NCBI GenBank assembly: GCA_002773095.1
Contig: PFCG01000017.1
Coordinates: 1-53,652, forward strand
DNA from: Candidatus Moranbacteria bacterium CG10_big_fil_rev_8_21_14_0_10_35_21
GTDB lineage: Bacteria; Patescibacteriota; Minisyncoccia; Moranbacterales; UBA2206
DNA length: 53,652 nt
Direction: 5' to 3'
Shown here in pieces: positions 35,110 through 43,623 of this stretch (positions within the stretch are counted from its first letter, which is position 1; every line of letters starts with the position of its first letter). The notes beneath the pieces are model-generated. The model saw nothing but the letters and a program-made list of their open reading frames with translations. It was not told where the DNA came from and made no database searches. The translations under genes and the position numbers were made by a program.

Positions 35110-36192
35110 TTATTTTACCAGAGAATACAAATTACCTTTTTTTAAGAATTTTTTTGAATCATTCAAATTTATCAAAATAGTTGCTTCTTTAACTTGCCTG
35201 ATTTTTTTCACTGCTTCCAAAATCTTTTCTCGAGTAATTGGCTTACTACTATTGTTTAAAACTTGTTCAATTACTTCCTTAACAGTTCCCTTAAAATATC
35301 CCCATTCTTTAAGAGCATAAATCCCTCTTCCAATAAGCACAAACCTTTTGTCTTTAATTAATTCATTGTGCACTGTTTGAGGATGAGATTTACGCTTCGA
35401 GAGACCAGCTTCATCAATTAAACGAGCGACTTCGGAAAAATGAAGTGGCTTACCTCTTTCTTTTAAAATCAAATAAACTCGCTCTCGAGTTCCTTTGGGT
35501 CGAATTTGATCCCAACCGGAAAGTCCCCATTTAGCAAATTTTCCTATTTCAATTTGAGCCAGCACTTCCAAAAAATTTCTGATTTTTTCCAGGGAAAAAT
35601 CAATATTTTTTTCTTTCAGTTTTTTCTGTAATGTTGAAATTAATTTTTCTTCAGTAATAGGATTATTTTCCTTTCTAAAAATATCCATAGCCAACTTTTC
35701 TATTAAATCAACTTCCTTAACGATATCCTTAGAAATAGTCCAGGAATCATGGATAAGTTCATCGCTTTCAATAACCTGAATTTTTTTGGAACATTTGGAA
35801 AAAAAACATACAGCACTCACCTCTTGCTCATTGTCTTGTCCCAGTTTTTCCAATATTTTACTTTCTTTAATTATACCATTGTTTTTGGAAATTGTAAAAA
35901 TGATGCTGTCCTCAGCCTCTCTAAACCCACTGCTATCATTTTTTTCAGCCGCTTTTTTGAGCGCATCCGAGATTATTTGTCGCACTCGCTCACGAGTTAT
36001 GCCATACTCTTTTCCAATTTTTTCCAATGTTTGGCAAACTCCATTAAAAAGACCAAACCTTTTTTTGATTATTTCTTGAGAACGTTCTGGTAAATCAGAT
36101 AGTAATTCCTCGGCTAAACCAAGAAATCGGAAGTTTTTAGCTCCATTTTTGACCCTCCCTGTTTTTTGGCTTATTGCCGATGTATTATTCAT
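35110..36192 (-). CDS. Sigma70 region 4-like and HARE-HTH regulator
   Basis: 360 aa. The N-terminal part has LSDLPERSQEIIKKRFGLF and TLEKIGKEYGITRERVRQIISDALKK, a sigma region 4.2 helix-turn-helix. The C-terminal half has RVYLILKERGKPLHFSEVARLIDEAGL and QTVHNELIKDKRFVLIGRGIYAL, a HARE-HTH/RpoE-delta-like winged helix. No region 2 is present, so it is not a complete sigma factor. It probably modulates RNA polymerase. It has its own strong promoter and an AAGGGG ribosome-binding site. Confidence 0.85.
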   Translation of the reverse strand: MNNTSAISQKTGRVKNGAKNFRFLGLAEELLSDLPERSQEIIKKRFGLFNGVCQTLEKIGKEYGITRERVRQIISDALKKAAEKNDSSGFREAEDSIIFTISKNNGIIKESKILEKLGQDNEQEVSAVCFFSKCSKKIQVIESDELIHDSWTISKDIVKEVDLIEKLAMDIFRKENNPITEEKLISTLQKKLKEKNIDFSLEKIRNFLEVLAQIEIGKFAKWGLSGWDQIRPKGTRERVYLILKERGKPLHFSEVARLIDEAGLSKRKSHPQTVHNELIKDKRFVLIGRGIYALKEWGYFKGTVKEVIEQVLNNSSKPITREKILEAVKKIRQVKEATILINLNDSKKFLKKGNLYSLVK

Positions 36193-36230
36193 ATAGATTC
36201 CCCTTTTTATTGATAATTTAGCTTCAAGTT

Positions 36231-36260
36231 AGATTAACACATATTCTCCTTTTTTGTCAA
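36231..36260 (-). promoter_or_regulatory. Promoter for the sigma4/HARE gene
   Basis: TTGACA (36255-36260), an 18-nt spacer and TAATCT (36231-36236), 38 nt before the ATG at 36192. Confidence 0.65.
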
Positions 36261-36307
36261 GAGGAGCGTTAAAAATACAACTACTTTTGGCTTTTATTTC
36301 TTTTCTT

Positions 36308-36345
36308 AAAAAACAAAGTCCCGATTAATCGGGACTTTGTTTTTT
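36308..36345. terminator. Bidirectional terminator
   Basis: AAAGTCCCGATT/AATCGGGACTTT is a perfect stem flanked by A and T runs, between mltG upstream promoter space and the sigma4/HARE promoter region. Confidence 0.85.
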
Positions 36346-36361
36346 ACGGTTTTTTGAAAAA

Positions 36362-37372
36362 TTATAATCCGGAATTATTTTTATTAATATTATGTTCCTC
36401 TAAAGTTCGCGCAAAAAATGTTTGTCCGGTTTCCGGATCGCTCAAAAAATAAAGATAATTGGTTTTTTTCGGATTAATAGCCGCTTCAATGGCTGAGCTT
36501 CCTGGATTGCCAATTGGTCCAGGTGGAAGTCCTTTATTAATATATGTGTTGTAAGGCGAAGGCGTACGTGTATCTTGATAAGAATACTGTTTTTTTCTTA
36601 CTCCCGAAACATAAGTCAAGGTGATATCACTTTGTAAAGGAATACCAGCTACTAGTCGATTCCAAAAAATACCACCCACGATTTTTCGATCCTCTGAGCT
36701 TTTAACTTCCATCTCTATAATACTGGCTAAGGTTAAAACATCATTTAGATTTTGTTTTTGGCTACTATTGATTGAAGCTAATGGTTCGGGAGAAATTTTT
36801 TTCTCAAAATTGTTCAGCATTTTTTCGATAATTTCTTCTGAGCTATTCTTAGGGTTTAAAAAATAAGTATCCGGAAAAAGATAGCCCTCAAGAGTTTTGA
36901 TACTTTCATTCTGCAAAAAAGCATATTTTTCAGAAAACTTTTTTGGGTTTTTGGTTAGTTCCAAGAAATTATCCCCATCTATTCCGTTAGCAGTGAGTCT
37001 TTCCGCCATTTTTTTAACATCCCAACCCTCCGGAAAAGTTACTTTGACATCTCGATTACTTTGATTGGTTATTAAAAAAGCTATTTCTGGAATAGTCATA
37101 TTACCACCGATTTCATATTCACCCGGAATTATCTTATTCAATAAATTCTTATTTCTTAAATAATAATAAAAATACAACTGACCAGAAATAAGTCCTTCAT
37201 TTTTTAACCGAGAAGCAATCTCTCCGTTCCCATCTCCAGAAGTAATGGAAAAAATCTTTGTGATATCGGATGAATTTCCATGAGAAAAATATACTTTATT
37301 TCTAAAATAAAAAACTCCGCCGATAATGACGAAAACAATGGCACCTATTATTAAAATTCTTTTATTTTTCAT
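36362..37372 (-). CDS. mltG: Endolytic transglycosylase MltG
   Basis: 336 aa. An N-terminal TM helix (ILIIGAIVFVIIGGVFYF), a LysM-like region and the YceG fold follow. The catalytic Glu is in LASIIEMEVKSSEDRKIVGGIFWNRL, with DITLTYV and YNTYINKGLPPGPIGNPG motifs. It cleaves nascent glycan strands to set their length. The gene ends just before a strong terminator. Confidence 0.94.
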   Translation of the reverse strand: MKNKRILIIGAIVFVIIGGVFYFRNKVYFSHGNSSDITKIFSITSGDGNGEIASRLKNEGLISGQLYFYYYLRNKNLLNKIIPGEYEIGGNMTIPEIAFLITNQSNRDVKVTFPEGWDVKKMAERLTANGIDGDNFLELTKNPKKFSEKYAFLQNESIKTLEGYLFPDTYFLNPKNSSEEIIEKMLNNFEKKISPEPLASINSSQKQNLNDVLTLASIIEMEVKSSEDRKIVGGIFWNRLVAGIPLQSDITLTYVSGVRKKQYSYQDTRTPSPYNTYINKGLPPGPIGNPGSSAIEAAINPKKTNYLYFLSDPETGQTFFARTLEEHNINKNNSGL

Positions 37373-37389
37373 TTATTTATCTGCAAAAA

Positions 37390-37830
37390 CTACAACCCGA
37401 TAACTTGAATGACAATTTCTCGAGTTCTTGACCCGTCCATTTCTGCCAAAAAAATACTTTGTTTTTCCGTAATCAACATCCGGCCTTTTTCAATTGGCAG
37501 CGTAGCACTAATTCCTAAAAGCATTGATTTGCAATGAGAATGACCGTTACTTCTCCCATCTGAAGCATTAGATTTATTCAGTTCAAAAAGGTCATGAGAA
37601 TATTGATCATTAACCGGAACAACTTTGTACAACACCCGCATAAAATCTTGCAGTAGCATTGGCTCATTGTGATTAACCACTATTCCAGCCGAAGTATGAG
37701 GTGCATAAACCAACACTTGACCTTCCCGAATTCCAGAATGATCAATTATTTCTTCTACCTTGTCAGTTATATCAATAAACTCAATTTGAGTTTGGCTTTT
37801 TATTTCTATTTTTTTCTTATATACTTTCAC
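37390..37830 (-). CDS. YjbQ family protein (secondary thiamine-phosphate synthase-like)
   Basis: 146 aa. GIREGQVLVYAPHTSAGIVVNHNEP, NGHSHCKSMLLGISATLPIEKGRM and the end MDGSRTREIVIQVIG are the YjbQ/UPF0047 signature with its conserved His and Glu. The family has weak thiamine-phosphate synthase activity in vitro; its physiological role is unsettled. It follows the malic enzyme gene across a long inverted repeat. Confidence 0.9.
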   Translation of the reverse strand: MKVYKKKIEIKSQTQIEFIDITDKVEEIIDHSGIREGQVLVYAPHTSAGIVVNHNEPMLLQDFMRVLYKVVPVNDQYSHDLFELNKSNASDGRSNGHSHCKSMLLGISATLPIEKGRMLITEKQSIFLAEMDGSRTREIVIQVIGL

Positions 37831-37956
37831 CCCGCACTAAATTTTGATATGCCTGTTAAAAAAACAAATCGTATCAAAATGCATTAAATTATTAAACTAT
37901 TTATTCTCTATACAACCTCGCAAATAAAATTTTCAATCAAAAATTAGTGCGGGGTT
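37829..37956. repeat. Long inverted repeat between the malic enzyme gene and yjbQ
   Basis: 20-bp arms ACCCCGCACTAAATTTTGAT and its complement at 37936-37955 match at 19 of 20 positions, separated by about 87 bp of AT-rich sequence that can also pair as TTTTGATA/TATCAAAA. Confidence 0.65.
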
Positions 37957-39089
37957 CATTTCTGTTTTTTAAACACTTCGGCCACTGCTTTAGCTACTTT
38001 TAAGTCTAACGCTTCTGGTATTATTTTACCATAATTTGGTTTTTTTACCAAACCAGCAATGACTTCCGCCGCTTTTAATTTATGCTCATCTGTTATATTT
38101 TTAGTTTTCATGTCTAGAGCTCCTCGAAAAATTCCCGGAAAAGCCAAGACATTGTTAATCTGATTTGGAAAGTCCGAACGACCAGTAGCAATTACTACTG
38201 CTCCGCCTTTTTTAGCCTCAGCTGGCATAATTTCCGGAATGGGATTGCTCATAGCAAATACGATGGAATTTCGGCTCATTTTCCTGATATCATCTTTGTC
38301 TAAAAGATTAGGTCCAGAAACCCCAATGAAAACATCCGTATTTTTTAAAGCTTCTTTCAAATTTCCTCTGACATTATTTGGATTGGTTATCTTAGCCATT
38401 TCTTTTTTTATCGGATTCATTCCCTCTTGTCTTTCTGAAAAAATTATTCCCCTACTATCAGCCAAAATTATTTCCTCAGCTCCATACTTAATCAGCAATT
38501 TAGCTATAGCCACTCCAGCAGCCCCTACTCCAGAAATAACAATTTTTATATTTTTTATATTTTTTTTCACCAATTTCAGGGCGTTAATCAACCCCGCCAA
38601 AACCACGATAGCCGTTCCATGTTGATCGTCGTGAAAAACTGGAATATCCAATTCTTTTTTGAGCGTCTCTTCAATTTCAAAACACCTCGGAGCGGAAATA
38701 TCTTCCAAATTTATTCCGCCAAAAGTCGGCGCAATAGCTTTTACTATTTGTATAATTTCTTTTGTTTCTTGAGTCGCCAAAACAATTGGATAAGCATCCA
38801 CTCCGCCTAATTCCTTGAACAGCAAAGCTTTACCCTCCATTACTGGAAGTGCGCCTTCTGGACCGATATTCCCCAACCCTAAAACAGCACTCCCATCCGA
38901 TACAATAGCAATAGTATTTTTTCTGATTGTATAATCAAAAGATAATTTTTTGTCTTTGGCTACTGCAAGTGAAACTTCCGCTACTCCAGGGGTATATAAA
39001 ACCGACAAAGTTTCCTTAGTCAGTTTCTTTTTGGATTTTATTTCAATTTTCCCTCCAATTTTTTTGGATAAGCTTATTGATTCATGCAT
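37956..39089 (-). CDS. NAD(P)-dependent malic enzyme
   Basis: 377 aa from the ATG at 39089; a longer frame to 39113 would overlap the HD gene. The short bacterial malic enzyme form has LSVLYTPGVAEVSLAV, SDGSAVLGLGNIGPEG, KALLFKELGGVDAYPIVL, FHDDQHGTAIVVLAG and the Rossmann loop ISGVGAAGVAIAKLL. It decarboxylates malate to pyruvate, giving NAD(P)H. In a fermentative CPR cell it would feed pyruvate or balance redox. Confidence 0.93.
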   Translation of the reverse strand: MHESISLSKKIGGKIEIKSKKKLTKETLSVLYTPGVAEVSLAVAKDKKLSFDYTIRKNTIAIVSDGSAVLGLGNIGPEGALPVMEGKALLFKELGGVDAYPIVLATQETKEIIQIVKAIAPTFGGINLEDISAPRCFEIEETLKKELDIPVFHDDQHGTAIVVLAGLINALKLVKKNIKNIKIVISGVGAAGVAIAKLLIKYGAEEIILADSRGIIFSERQEGMNPIKKEMAKITNPNNVRGNLKEALKNTDVFIGVSGPNLLDKDDIRKMSRNSIVFAMSNPIPEIMPAEAKKGGAVVIATGRSDFPNQINNVLAFPGIFRGALDMKTKNITDEHKLKAAEVIAGLVKKPNYGKIIPEALDLKVAKAVAEVFKKQK

Positions 39090-39090
39090 A

Positions 39091-39732
39091 TTATTTTTTA
39101 TTATTCCATTCATTAAAAAATTGCTTTAGAAAATTTTCCATATATTTGTGCCTTTGATTTGCAATTTTTCTCGCAGCATTAGTATTCATTAAATCTTTCA
39201 ACAGAAGTAATTTTTCATAAAAATGATTTACGGAAGAATTATTATTATTCTTATAACTCTCAAATGTTTTATGCATAATTGGTTTTATTGCAGGATTATA
39301 GATTTCCCTATTTCTGCTGCCACCAAATGCAAAGGCTCTAGAAATTCCGAGTGCCCCAATTGCATCCAGCCTATCGGTATCCTGAACAATTTTTCCCTCT
39401 AAAGTTTTAATCTTTGATTTAACTCCAGCCCCCTTGAAACTTAAATCCTTTGTTATTTCTAATATATGTTTTTTTGTTTCTTTTTGAATTTTTAATTTAT
39501 CTAGCCATTTTTCCGTTTTATTATTTACTATCCTAAGTTTCCAATCATCCACATCGTGCAAAAGTGCGGCTAATTCAATAATAAATAAATCAGCGCCTTT
39601 TTCTTTTTTCGCTATTTTTTTAGCGAGATTCCAAACTCTAAAAGTGTGCCACCAATCATGACCAGATGAATCACCTTTGAAATAATTTCTAGCAAATTTT
39701 GCGGTTTTTTTAATGATTTGCGATTTATTCAT
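39091..39732 (-). CDS. HD domain phosphohydrolase
   Basis: 213 aa. The metal-binding series is H (GHDWWHTFRVWNLAKKI), HD (ELAALLHDVDDWK) and a later D (VQDTDRLDAIGALGISRAF), the YedJ/uncharacterised HD subfamily. It probably hydrolyses a nucleotide or phosphoester; the substrate is unknown. It lies immediately upstream of the malic enzyme gene. Confidence 0.9.
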   Translation of the reverse strand: MNKSQIIKKTAKFARNYFKGDSSGHDWWHTFRVWNLAKKIAKKEKGADLFIIELAALLHDVDDWKLRIVNNKTEKWLDKLKIQKETKKHILEITKDLSFKGAGVKSKIKTLEGKIVQDTDRLDAIGALGISRAFAFGGSRNREIYNPAIKPIMHKTFESYKNNNNSSVNHFYEKLLLLKDLMNTNAARKIANQRHKYMENFLKQFFNEWNNKK

Positions 39733-39748
39733 TTTTTGCTTAATTTTA

Positions 39749-39788
39749 ATTCCGATAAACGGATCCAGTGGCGACGGCGCCTTCGGCT
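39749..39788 (-). pseudogene. Partial duplicate of the trxB 3' end
   Basis: The minus strand reads AEGAVATGSVYRN*, matching AEGAVAAGSVYRK near the end of the intact trxB (40024-40063). About 31 of 34 bases are identical. The two copies flank a transposase fragment. Confidence 0.7.
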
Positions 39789-39792
39789 AATT

Positions 39793-39813
39793 TTGGACAT
39801 CGGATGTCCAAAA
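39793..39813. repeat. Hairpin at the left end of a transposase fragment
   Basis: TTTTGGACAT-CGG-ATGTCCAAAA, a near-perfect 9-10 bp stem directly 3' of the transposase fragment stop. Confidence 0.55.
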
Positions 39814-39814
39814 A

Positions 39815-39977
39815 ATTAGTTTTCTAACTCTTTTAACATTTCTTTTCTTTCAATTATACCCATCACAAATTTTTCCGCAAATTCCCTATATTCTTTCTTA
39901 TTTCGAAATTGCCCCAAAATTACCTTCTTATTTTTACAAAAACCAACACCATCCTTCCCCAAATATTCCTCCCAACT
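39815..39977 (-). pseudogene. C-terminal fragment of a REP-associated/IS200-like transposase
   Basis: The minus frame reads SWEEYLGKDGVGFCKNKKVI then LGQFRNKKEYREFAEKF and ends MLKELEN*. This resembles the C-terminal region of CPR RAYT transposases (the SSYREYLG...FKNKKEYKKFVE pattern). The catalytic HUH and Tyr part is missing. Hairpins bound it on both sides (39793-39813 and 39978-40004), as expected of an IS200/RAYT relic. Confidence 0.55.
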
Positions 39978-40004
39978 AGACTTAGAAGTTGGACTTCTAA
40001 GTCT
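39978..40004. repeat. Perfect 12-bp-stem hairpin at the trxB 3' end
   Basis: AGACTTAGAAGT-TGG-ACTTCTAAGTCT. It overlaps the last trxB codons (stop at 39997), so the current trxB terminus appears shaped by the insertion. Confidence 0.65.
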
Positions 40005-40962
40005 TGGGTCTAGAAAGTTTGAGTTTTCGATAAACTGATCCTGCGGCGACGGCGCCTTCGGCCACAGCCGTAATGATTTGGCGAAATTTATTGGAACCAG
40101 TAGTCACATCTCCTGAGGCATAAACATTTTCTACATTAGTGGCTTGCGTTTGATCCACAATAATATATTTTTGTTCGTCCAAAGCCACACCCAAATTTTG
40201 CGCCAAAACCACTCCCGGCACTGATCCCACTTCAATAAAAACTCCTTGAACTGAAAGTTCCTTATCACCTCCTGCCCCGTGATCCTCCTCGGATTTTACG
40301 GGGTCGGCAGTTTCATAAACAATTCCAGAAACTTTCTGATCACCTTTTATTTCTTTTATATTAGAACATTGAATTTTTTCTAATTTTGAATTTTTTCTAA
40401 TTTCATCATCCCAAGACGGTTCCCAATTATAAGTATCGCGATATAAAATTTTGACACTTTTAGCAAATTCAGAAACATGAATAGCAGCTGTAGCAGCTGC
40501 GTCTCCACCACCAATCACTACCACATCTTTATCCCTGAAAAACATTGCATCACAAGTAGCACAATAGGAAATACCTTTTCCAATGAATTTATCTTCTCCG
40601 GGAACATTCATTTTTCTCGGTTTCATTCCTAGTGCTAAAATGATACTCTTGGCTGAATATTTTTCTGCTTCAACCTGCACTTCAAAATTTTCTCCATTTT
40701 TCGTGATAGCGGAAACATTAGCTTGAACAACTTTCGCATCAAAATGATCAACGTGCTTTTGAAATTTTTCCATCAAAGTTTTTCCGGAAACAGAAATTTC
40801 TCCCGCCCAATTTTCAATTTCCGACGCTTCTCCTACTTGGCCACCAATTTCATTCCCAATGATCAAATGATTCAATTTGTAGCGCGAAGCATAGATTGAA
40901 GCACCTAACCCAGAGGGCCCAGCACCGACAATAATCAAATCATAAATTTTATTTTCTTCCAT
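39997..40962 (-). CDS. trxB: Thioredoxin reductase
   Basis: 321 aa flavoprotein. FAD-binding VGAGPSGLGASIYASR is at residues 12-27, redox CATC at Cys134/Cys137, NADPH-binding VIGGGDAAATAA near 149-160 and ASGDVTTGSNKFRQIITAVAEGAVAA near the end. An extra segment ADPVKSEEDHGAGGD (about 219-233) is encoded around a palindrome (40275-40303) related to the repeat in mnmA. The C terminus runs into a hairpin repeat. The gene lies upstream of a transposase fragment and downstream of trxA. Confidence 0.94.
   Translation of the reverse strand: MEENKIYDLIIVGAGPSGLGASIYASRYKLNHLIIGNEIGGQVGEASEIENWAGEISVSGKTLMEKFQKHVDHFDAKVVQANVSAITKNGENFEVQVEAEKYSAKSIILALGMKPRKMNVPGEDKFIGKGISYCATCDAMFFRDKDVVVIGGGDAAATAAIHVSEFAKSVKILYRDTYNWEPSWDDEIRKNSKLEKIQCSNIKEIKGDQKVSGIVYETADPVKSEEDHGAGGDKELSVQGVFIEVGSVPGVVLAQNLGVALDEQKYIIVDQTQATNVENVYASGDVTTGSNKFRQIITAVAEGAVAAGSVYRKLKLSRPKT
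40275..40303. repeat. Palindromic repeat inside trxB
   Basis: CCCCGT/ACGGGG with inner GATCC/GGATT pairing. Its right arm GGATTTTACGGGGT resembles the right arm GGATTTAACAGGGT of the mnmA copy, and both encode PVKS(D/E)E in the sense strand of the host gene. Confidence 0.6.
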
Positions 40963-40970
40963 AAAATTTT

Positions 40971-41291
40971 TTATTTATTATTTTCATTTAAAAGTTTTTG
41001 AGCTTGATCCAGAATGTTTCCCATATTCTGTGGATTTTTCATATCGCCAACATTCTGCTCTCCACCCAAAAGATTCTGATATTGCCCAATCACATTACCC
41101 AACAGGGGTGGCAAATATATAATACTTAAAATTAATGGCACCACGATTAAAAGAAGATAAACGACACTTAAAATTCTTTGAACAATAACATAGTTTTTAA
41201 CGCTTTTGGTCATTTTATGAATTTCCTGAGTAAGCTGTAAATTTTCCGTCATCATTTCTTCTATTGTTTTTTTGTTTGTGTTTTCTTCCAT
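40971..41291 (-). CDS. Hypothetical membrane protein
   Basis: 106 aa. An N-terminal helix (TIEEMMTENLQLTQEIHKMTKSVKNY) leads to one long or two short TM segments (ILSVVYLLLIVVPLILSIIYLPPLL), then a polar Asn/Gln-rich tail. It sits between trxA and trxB with short gaps. No family recognised. Confidence 0.6.
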   Translation of the reverse strand: MEENTNKKTIEEMMTENLQLTQEIHKMTKSVKNYVIVQRILSVVYLLLIVVPLILSIIYLPPLLGNVIGQYQNLLGGEQNVGDMKNPQNMGNILDQAQKLLNENNK

Positions 41292-41319
41292 AAAATTATT
41301 AATTCTTAGATCAAAAATA

Positions 41320-41634
41320 TTAAATTTTCTCTAATTCACCTTTCAAAACATCTTTATTTTGCACTCCCGTAAATTCTTTAACCACTTTTCCGCCTTTAAA
41401 AATCTTAATTGAAGGAATAGACATAACTCCAAACTCCGCAGATTTTTTAGGATTTTCATCCACATTCAGTTTCCCCACCTTAAATTTATCTCCCACTTCT
41501 TTAGCCAGTTCTTCAATAATTGGACCCATAACTTGGCATGGTCCACACCATGGTGCCCAAAAATCTACCAATACTGGTTTGTTGCTTTTAATTATTTCAG
41601 AATCAAAGTTTTGGTCGGTAAATTCAATTTCCAT
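41320..41634 (-). CDS. trxA: Thioredoxin
   Basis: 104 aa, standard length. Active site WAPWCGPCQVMGPI (Cys near residues 31 and 34), cis-Pro in MSIPSIKIFKGG. It is reduced by the TrxB encoded 358 bp downstream. Confidence 0.97.
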   Translation of the reverse strand: MEIEFTDQNFDSEIIKSNKPVLVDFWAPWCGPCQVMGPIIEELAKEVGDKFKVGKLNVDENPKKSAEFGVMSIPSIKIFKGGKVVKEFTGVQNKDVLKGELEKI

Positions 41635-41644
41635 ATTTTTCTTT

Positions 41645-41790
41645 ACCCCACCTTAATTTTGCTAGTATTTTTTGAGCGACACTAAGGACGAATAGTCCGA
41701 CACTATTTGGGTCAAGTGTCGCCAGAATTTTCTAAGCCGGCTATATATTTTCTACTGGCTTTTTAAATATTGGCAAAATTAGGGCGGGGT
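41645..41790. repeat. Long inverted repeat between trxA and the CcdA-like gene
   Basis: Outer arms ACCCCACCTTAATTTTGC / GCAAAATTAGGGCGGGGT (two mismatches) enclose GCGACACT/AGTGTCGC and GGAC/GTCC stems. The outer arm resembles that of 37829-37956 (ACCCC-C--TAA-TTTTG). Confidence 0.6.
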
Positions 41791-41801
41791 TTGTTAATTA
41801 A

Positions 41802-42893
41802 TTATAACCAACTACTAATTAAATATACTCCTATAAATAACATTATAACTCCAGCTATGGCATGAAGCAACCGCAAATTTTTCTGCCTCAATTCTTCCAA
41901 TTTTTTCATTCTGACTCCAAAATACATTCCGATGGTAATCGCCAGCATTGGAAGAATAAAAATGAAATTATACAAAATTAACATAGGGAAAGCTTTACCA
42001 AAATTTTCTTTTTCTGCCAGCAATCCCAAAACAACCACGTAAGGACCACTGGTGCATGGCAACAAAAAAAGGCTCACCAGAAGACCAGCGCCTACTGCTC
42101 CCAATGGACTGGTTACTTTCTTGAGAATGCTTTGCATTTTTGGTCGCCAGCTTAAAGGAACCTCCATAATAAAAACTTTTCCATACCAAAAAACATCCTT
42201 CAAATTGGCTAGACCAATTAAAATAGCAATGCTTCCGATAATGATGGAAAAAATTTGAGGTAAATTAAAAGCTCCTACCGCCTTATAAATTCCCAAGCCC
42301 ATCAAAAGATAAGAAACAAAGATTGTAGCCGAAAAAGCTAAGCCAGAATAAAGAGCTTCCTTCTTACCTTTGGCCGCAATCACAGTAGCGATTAAAAGAA
42401 TCAACACAGCAAAAGCGCAAGGATTAATAGCATCTACCAACGCTGCGCCAATTAAAACTGGCCAAGAAACTGTTACTCTTGTTTTAGAGCTTTCTTCTTT
42501 ATTTTTTTGAACTAAAGCTATTTTAATCAGTTCTTCCGTAGGATATTCCTTAGCTTCAACACTTTCAATTTCTTTAACAAAATTATTTATAATCGGCTTA
42601 TCGCCAATTAGCATCCGATCTTCAAAAAAGATAACTGGCGAACCTCTTTTCTCAGGTATTACTCCAAAAGCGTCAAATAATTTATTTAGTTGATCAATAT
42701 TATAAGGACCAGAAGTTTCAATTTTTTTTATATCGCATTCTTCGTAAATTTTATTCTTAGTAAAAAAATCATCTACATTCTTACAATGAGCACAAGTAGT
42801 GGAATAAAAATAAATGGCTTTTTTCTTTTCTTGTCCAAAAGTAAAATAAGGAATGCTTAGTAAAATCAGAACTAAAAAAATAATTTTTTTCAT
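41802..42893 (-). CDS. Thioredoxin-like/CcdA-DsbD fusion membrane protein
   Basis: 363 aa. A signal peptide (IIFLVLILLSIPYFTFG) precedes an extracytoplasmic thioredoxin-like domain with a CAHC active site (YFYSTTCAHCKNVDDFF). Then come six or so TM segments with ALVDAINPCAFAVLILLIATV and LFLLPCTSGPYVVVLG, the two-Cys DsbD/CcdA core. It probably passes electrons from cytoplasmic thioredoxin across the membrane. Position next to trxA and trxB supports this. Confidence 0.88.
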   Translation of the reverse strand: MKKIIFLVLILLSIPYFTFGQEKKKAIYFYSTTCAHCKNVDDFFTKNKIYEECDIKKIETSGPYNIDQLNKLFDAFGVIPEKRGSPVIFFEDRMLIGDKPIINNFVKEIESVEAKEYPTEELIKIALVQKNKEESSKTRVTVSWPVLIGAALVDAINPCAFAVLILLIATVIAAKGKKEALYSGLAFSATIFVSYLLMGLGIYKAVGAFNLPQIFSIIIGSIAILIGLANLKDVFWYGKVFIMEVPLSWRPKMQSILKKVTSPLGAVGAGLLVSLFLLPCTSGPYVVVLGLLAEKENFGKAFPMLILYNFIFILPMLAITIGMYFGVRMKKLEELRQKNLRLLHAIAGVIMLFIGVYLISSWL

Positions 42894-42904
42894 TTTGTTT
42901 AAAT

Positions 42905-43612
42905 TTATTTTCCAAATCTTCTTTTGCGATTGGAAAAATCTTTTAAGGCTTCTTCAAATTTTTTCTCCGAAAAATCAGGGAAATTTTCATCCGAAAAATA
43001 AAGCTGGGCATCGGCAATATCCCACATCATAAATCCAGCGCTTAAATGAGGATCGCCTCCAGTCCTAATCACCAAATCCACTGGTGGACAATCGCGAGTC
43101 ATCAAATTTTCCTTGATAAGTTCGAGCGTAATTTTTTTTCTGGCTGGAGCCTGACTTAAAATATTTTGCACAGCATAAACCATTTCATCCGTTCCATTGT
43201 AAGCCAACAAGAAATTTAGAACTCTTTTTTTATACTTTTTTGTCCGCTGAATAGCTTCTCGAATTATTTTTTTCAGCGATTCTGGAAATTGTTCTTCCCA
43301 ACGACCAATAACATTAATACGCACCTCTTCGTCATATATTTCTTTTCCGTCAATCAAGTTTTGAAAATATCTTTTATATATATCCAACAAAGCTTTTCTT
43401 TCTAATAATGGTCGGCGCGTCATATTATCCAGGGATGAACCCCAAAAAGAAAGACATTTAATACCATTTTTTAGGGCAAAACGAAATAATTTTTCAATAT
43501 TTTTTGCTCCAGCCTCATGTCCGTCCCAAGCTTTCAGGCCTCTTTTTTTAGCCCAACGGCGATTGCCATCCGGAATAATAGCTATGTGATTCGGAATATT
43601 ATCTTTTTGCAT
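42905..43612 (-). CDS. uppS: Undecaprenyl diphosphate synthase
   Basis: 235 aa cis-prenyltransferase. Motifs are HIAIIPDGNRRWAKKRG (catalytic Asp), FALKNGIKCLSFWGSS, NFLLAYNGTDEMVYA, and the C-terminal DLVIRTGGDPHLSAGFMMWDIADAQLYF. It condenses IPP units on FPP to the lipid carrier used by MraY and MurG. Confidence 0.96.
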   Translation of the reverse strand: MQKDNIPNHIAIIPDGNRRWAKKRGLKAWDGHEAGAKNIEKLFRFALKNGIKCLSFWGSSLDNMTRRPLLERKALLDIYKRYFQNLIDGKEIYDEEVRINVIGRWEEQFPESLKKIIREAIQRTKKYKKRVLNFLLAYNGTDEMVYAVQNILSQAPARKKITLELIKENLMTRDCPPVDLVIRTGGDPHLSAGFMMWDIADAQLYFSDENFPDFSEKKFEEALKDFSNRKRRFGK

Positions 43613-43623
43613 AATAAACTAAT

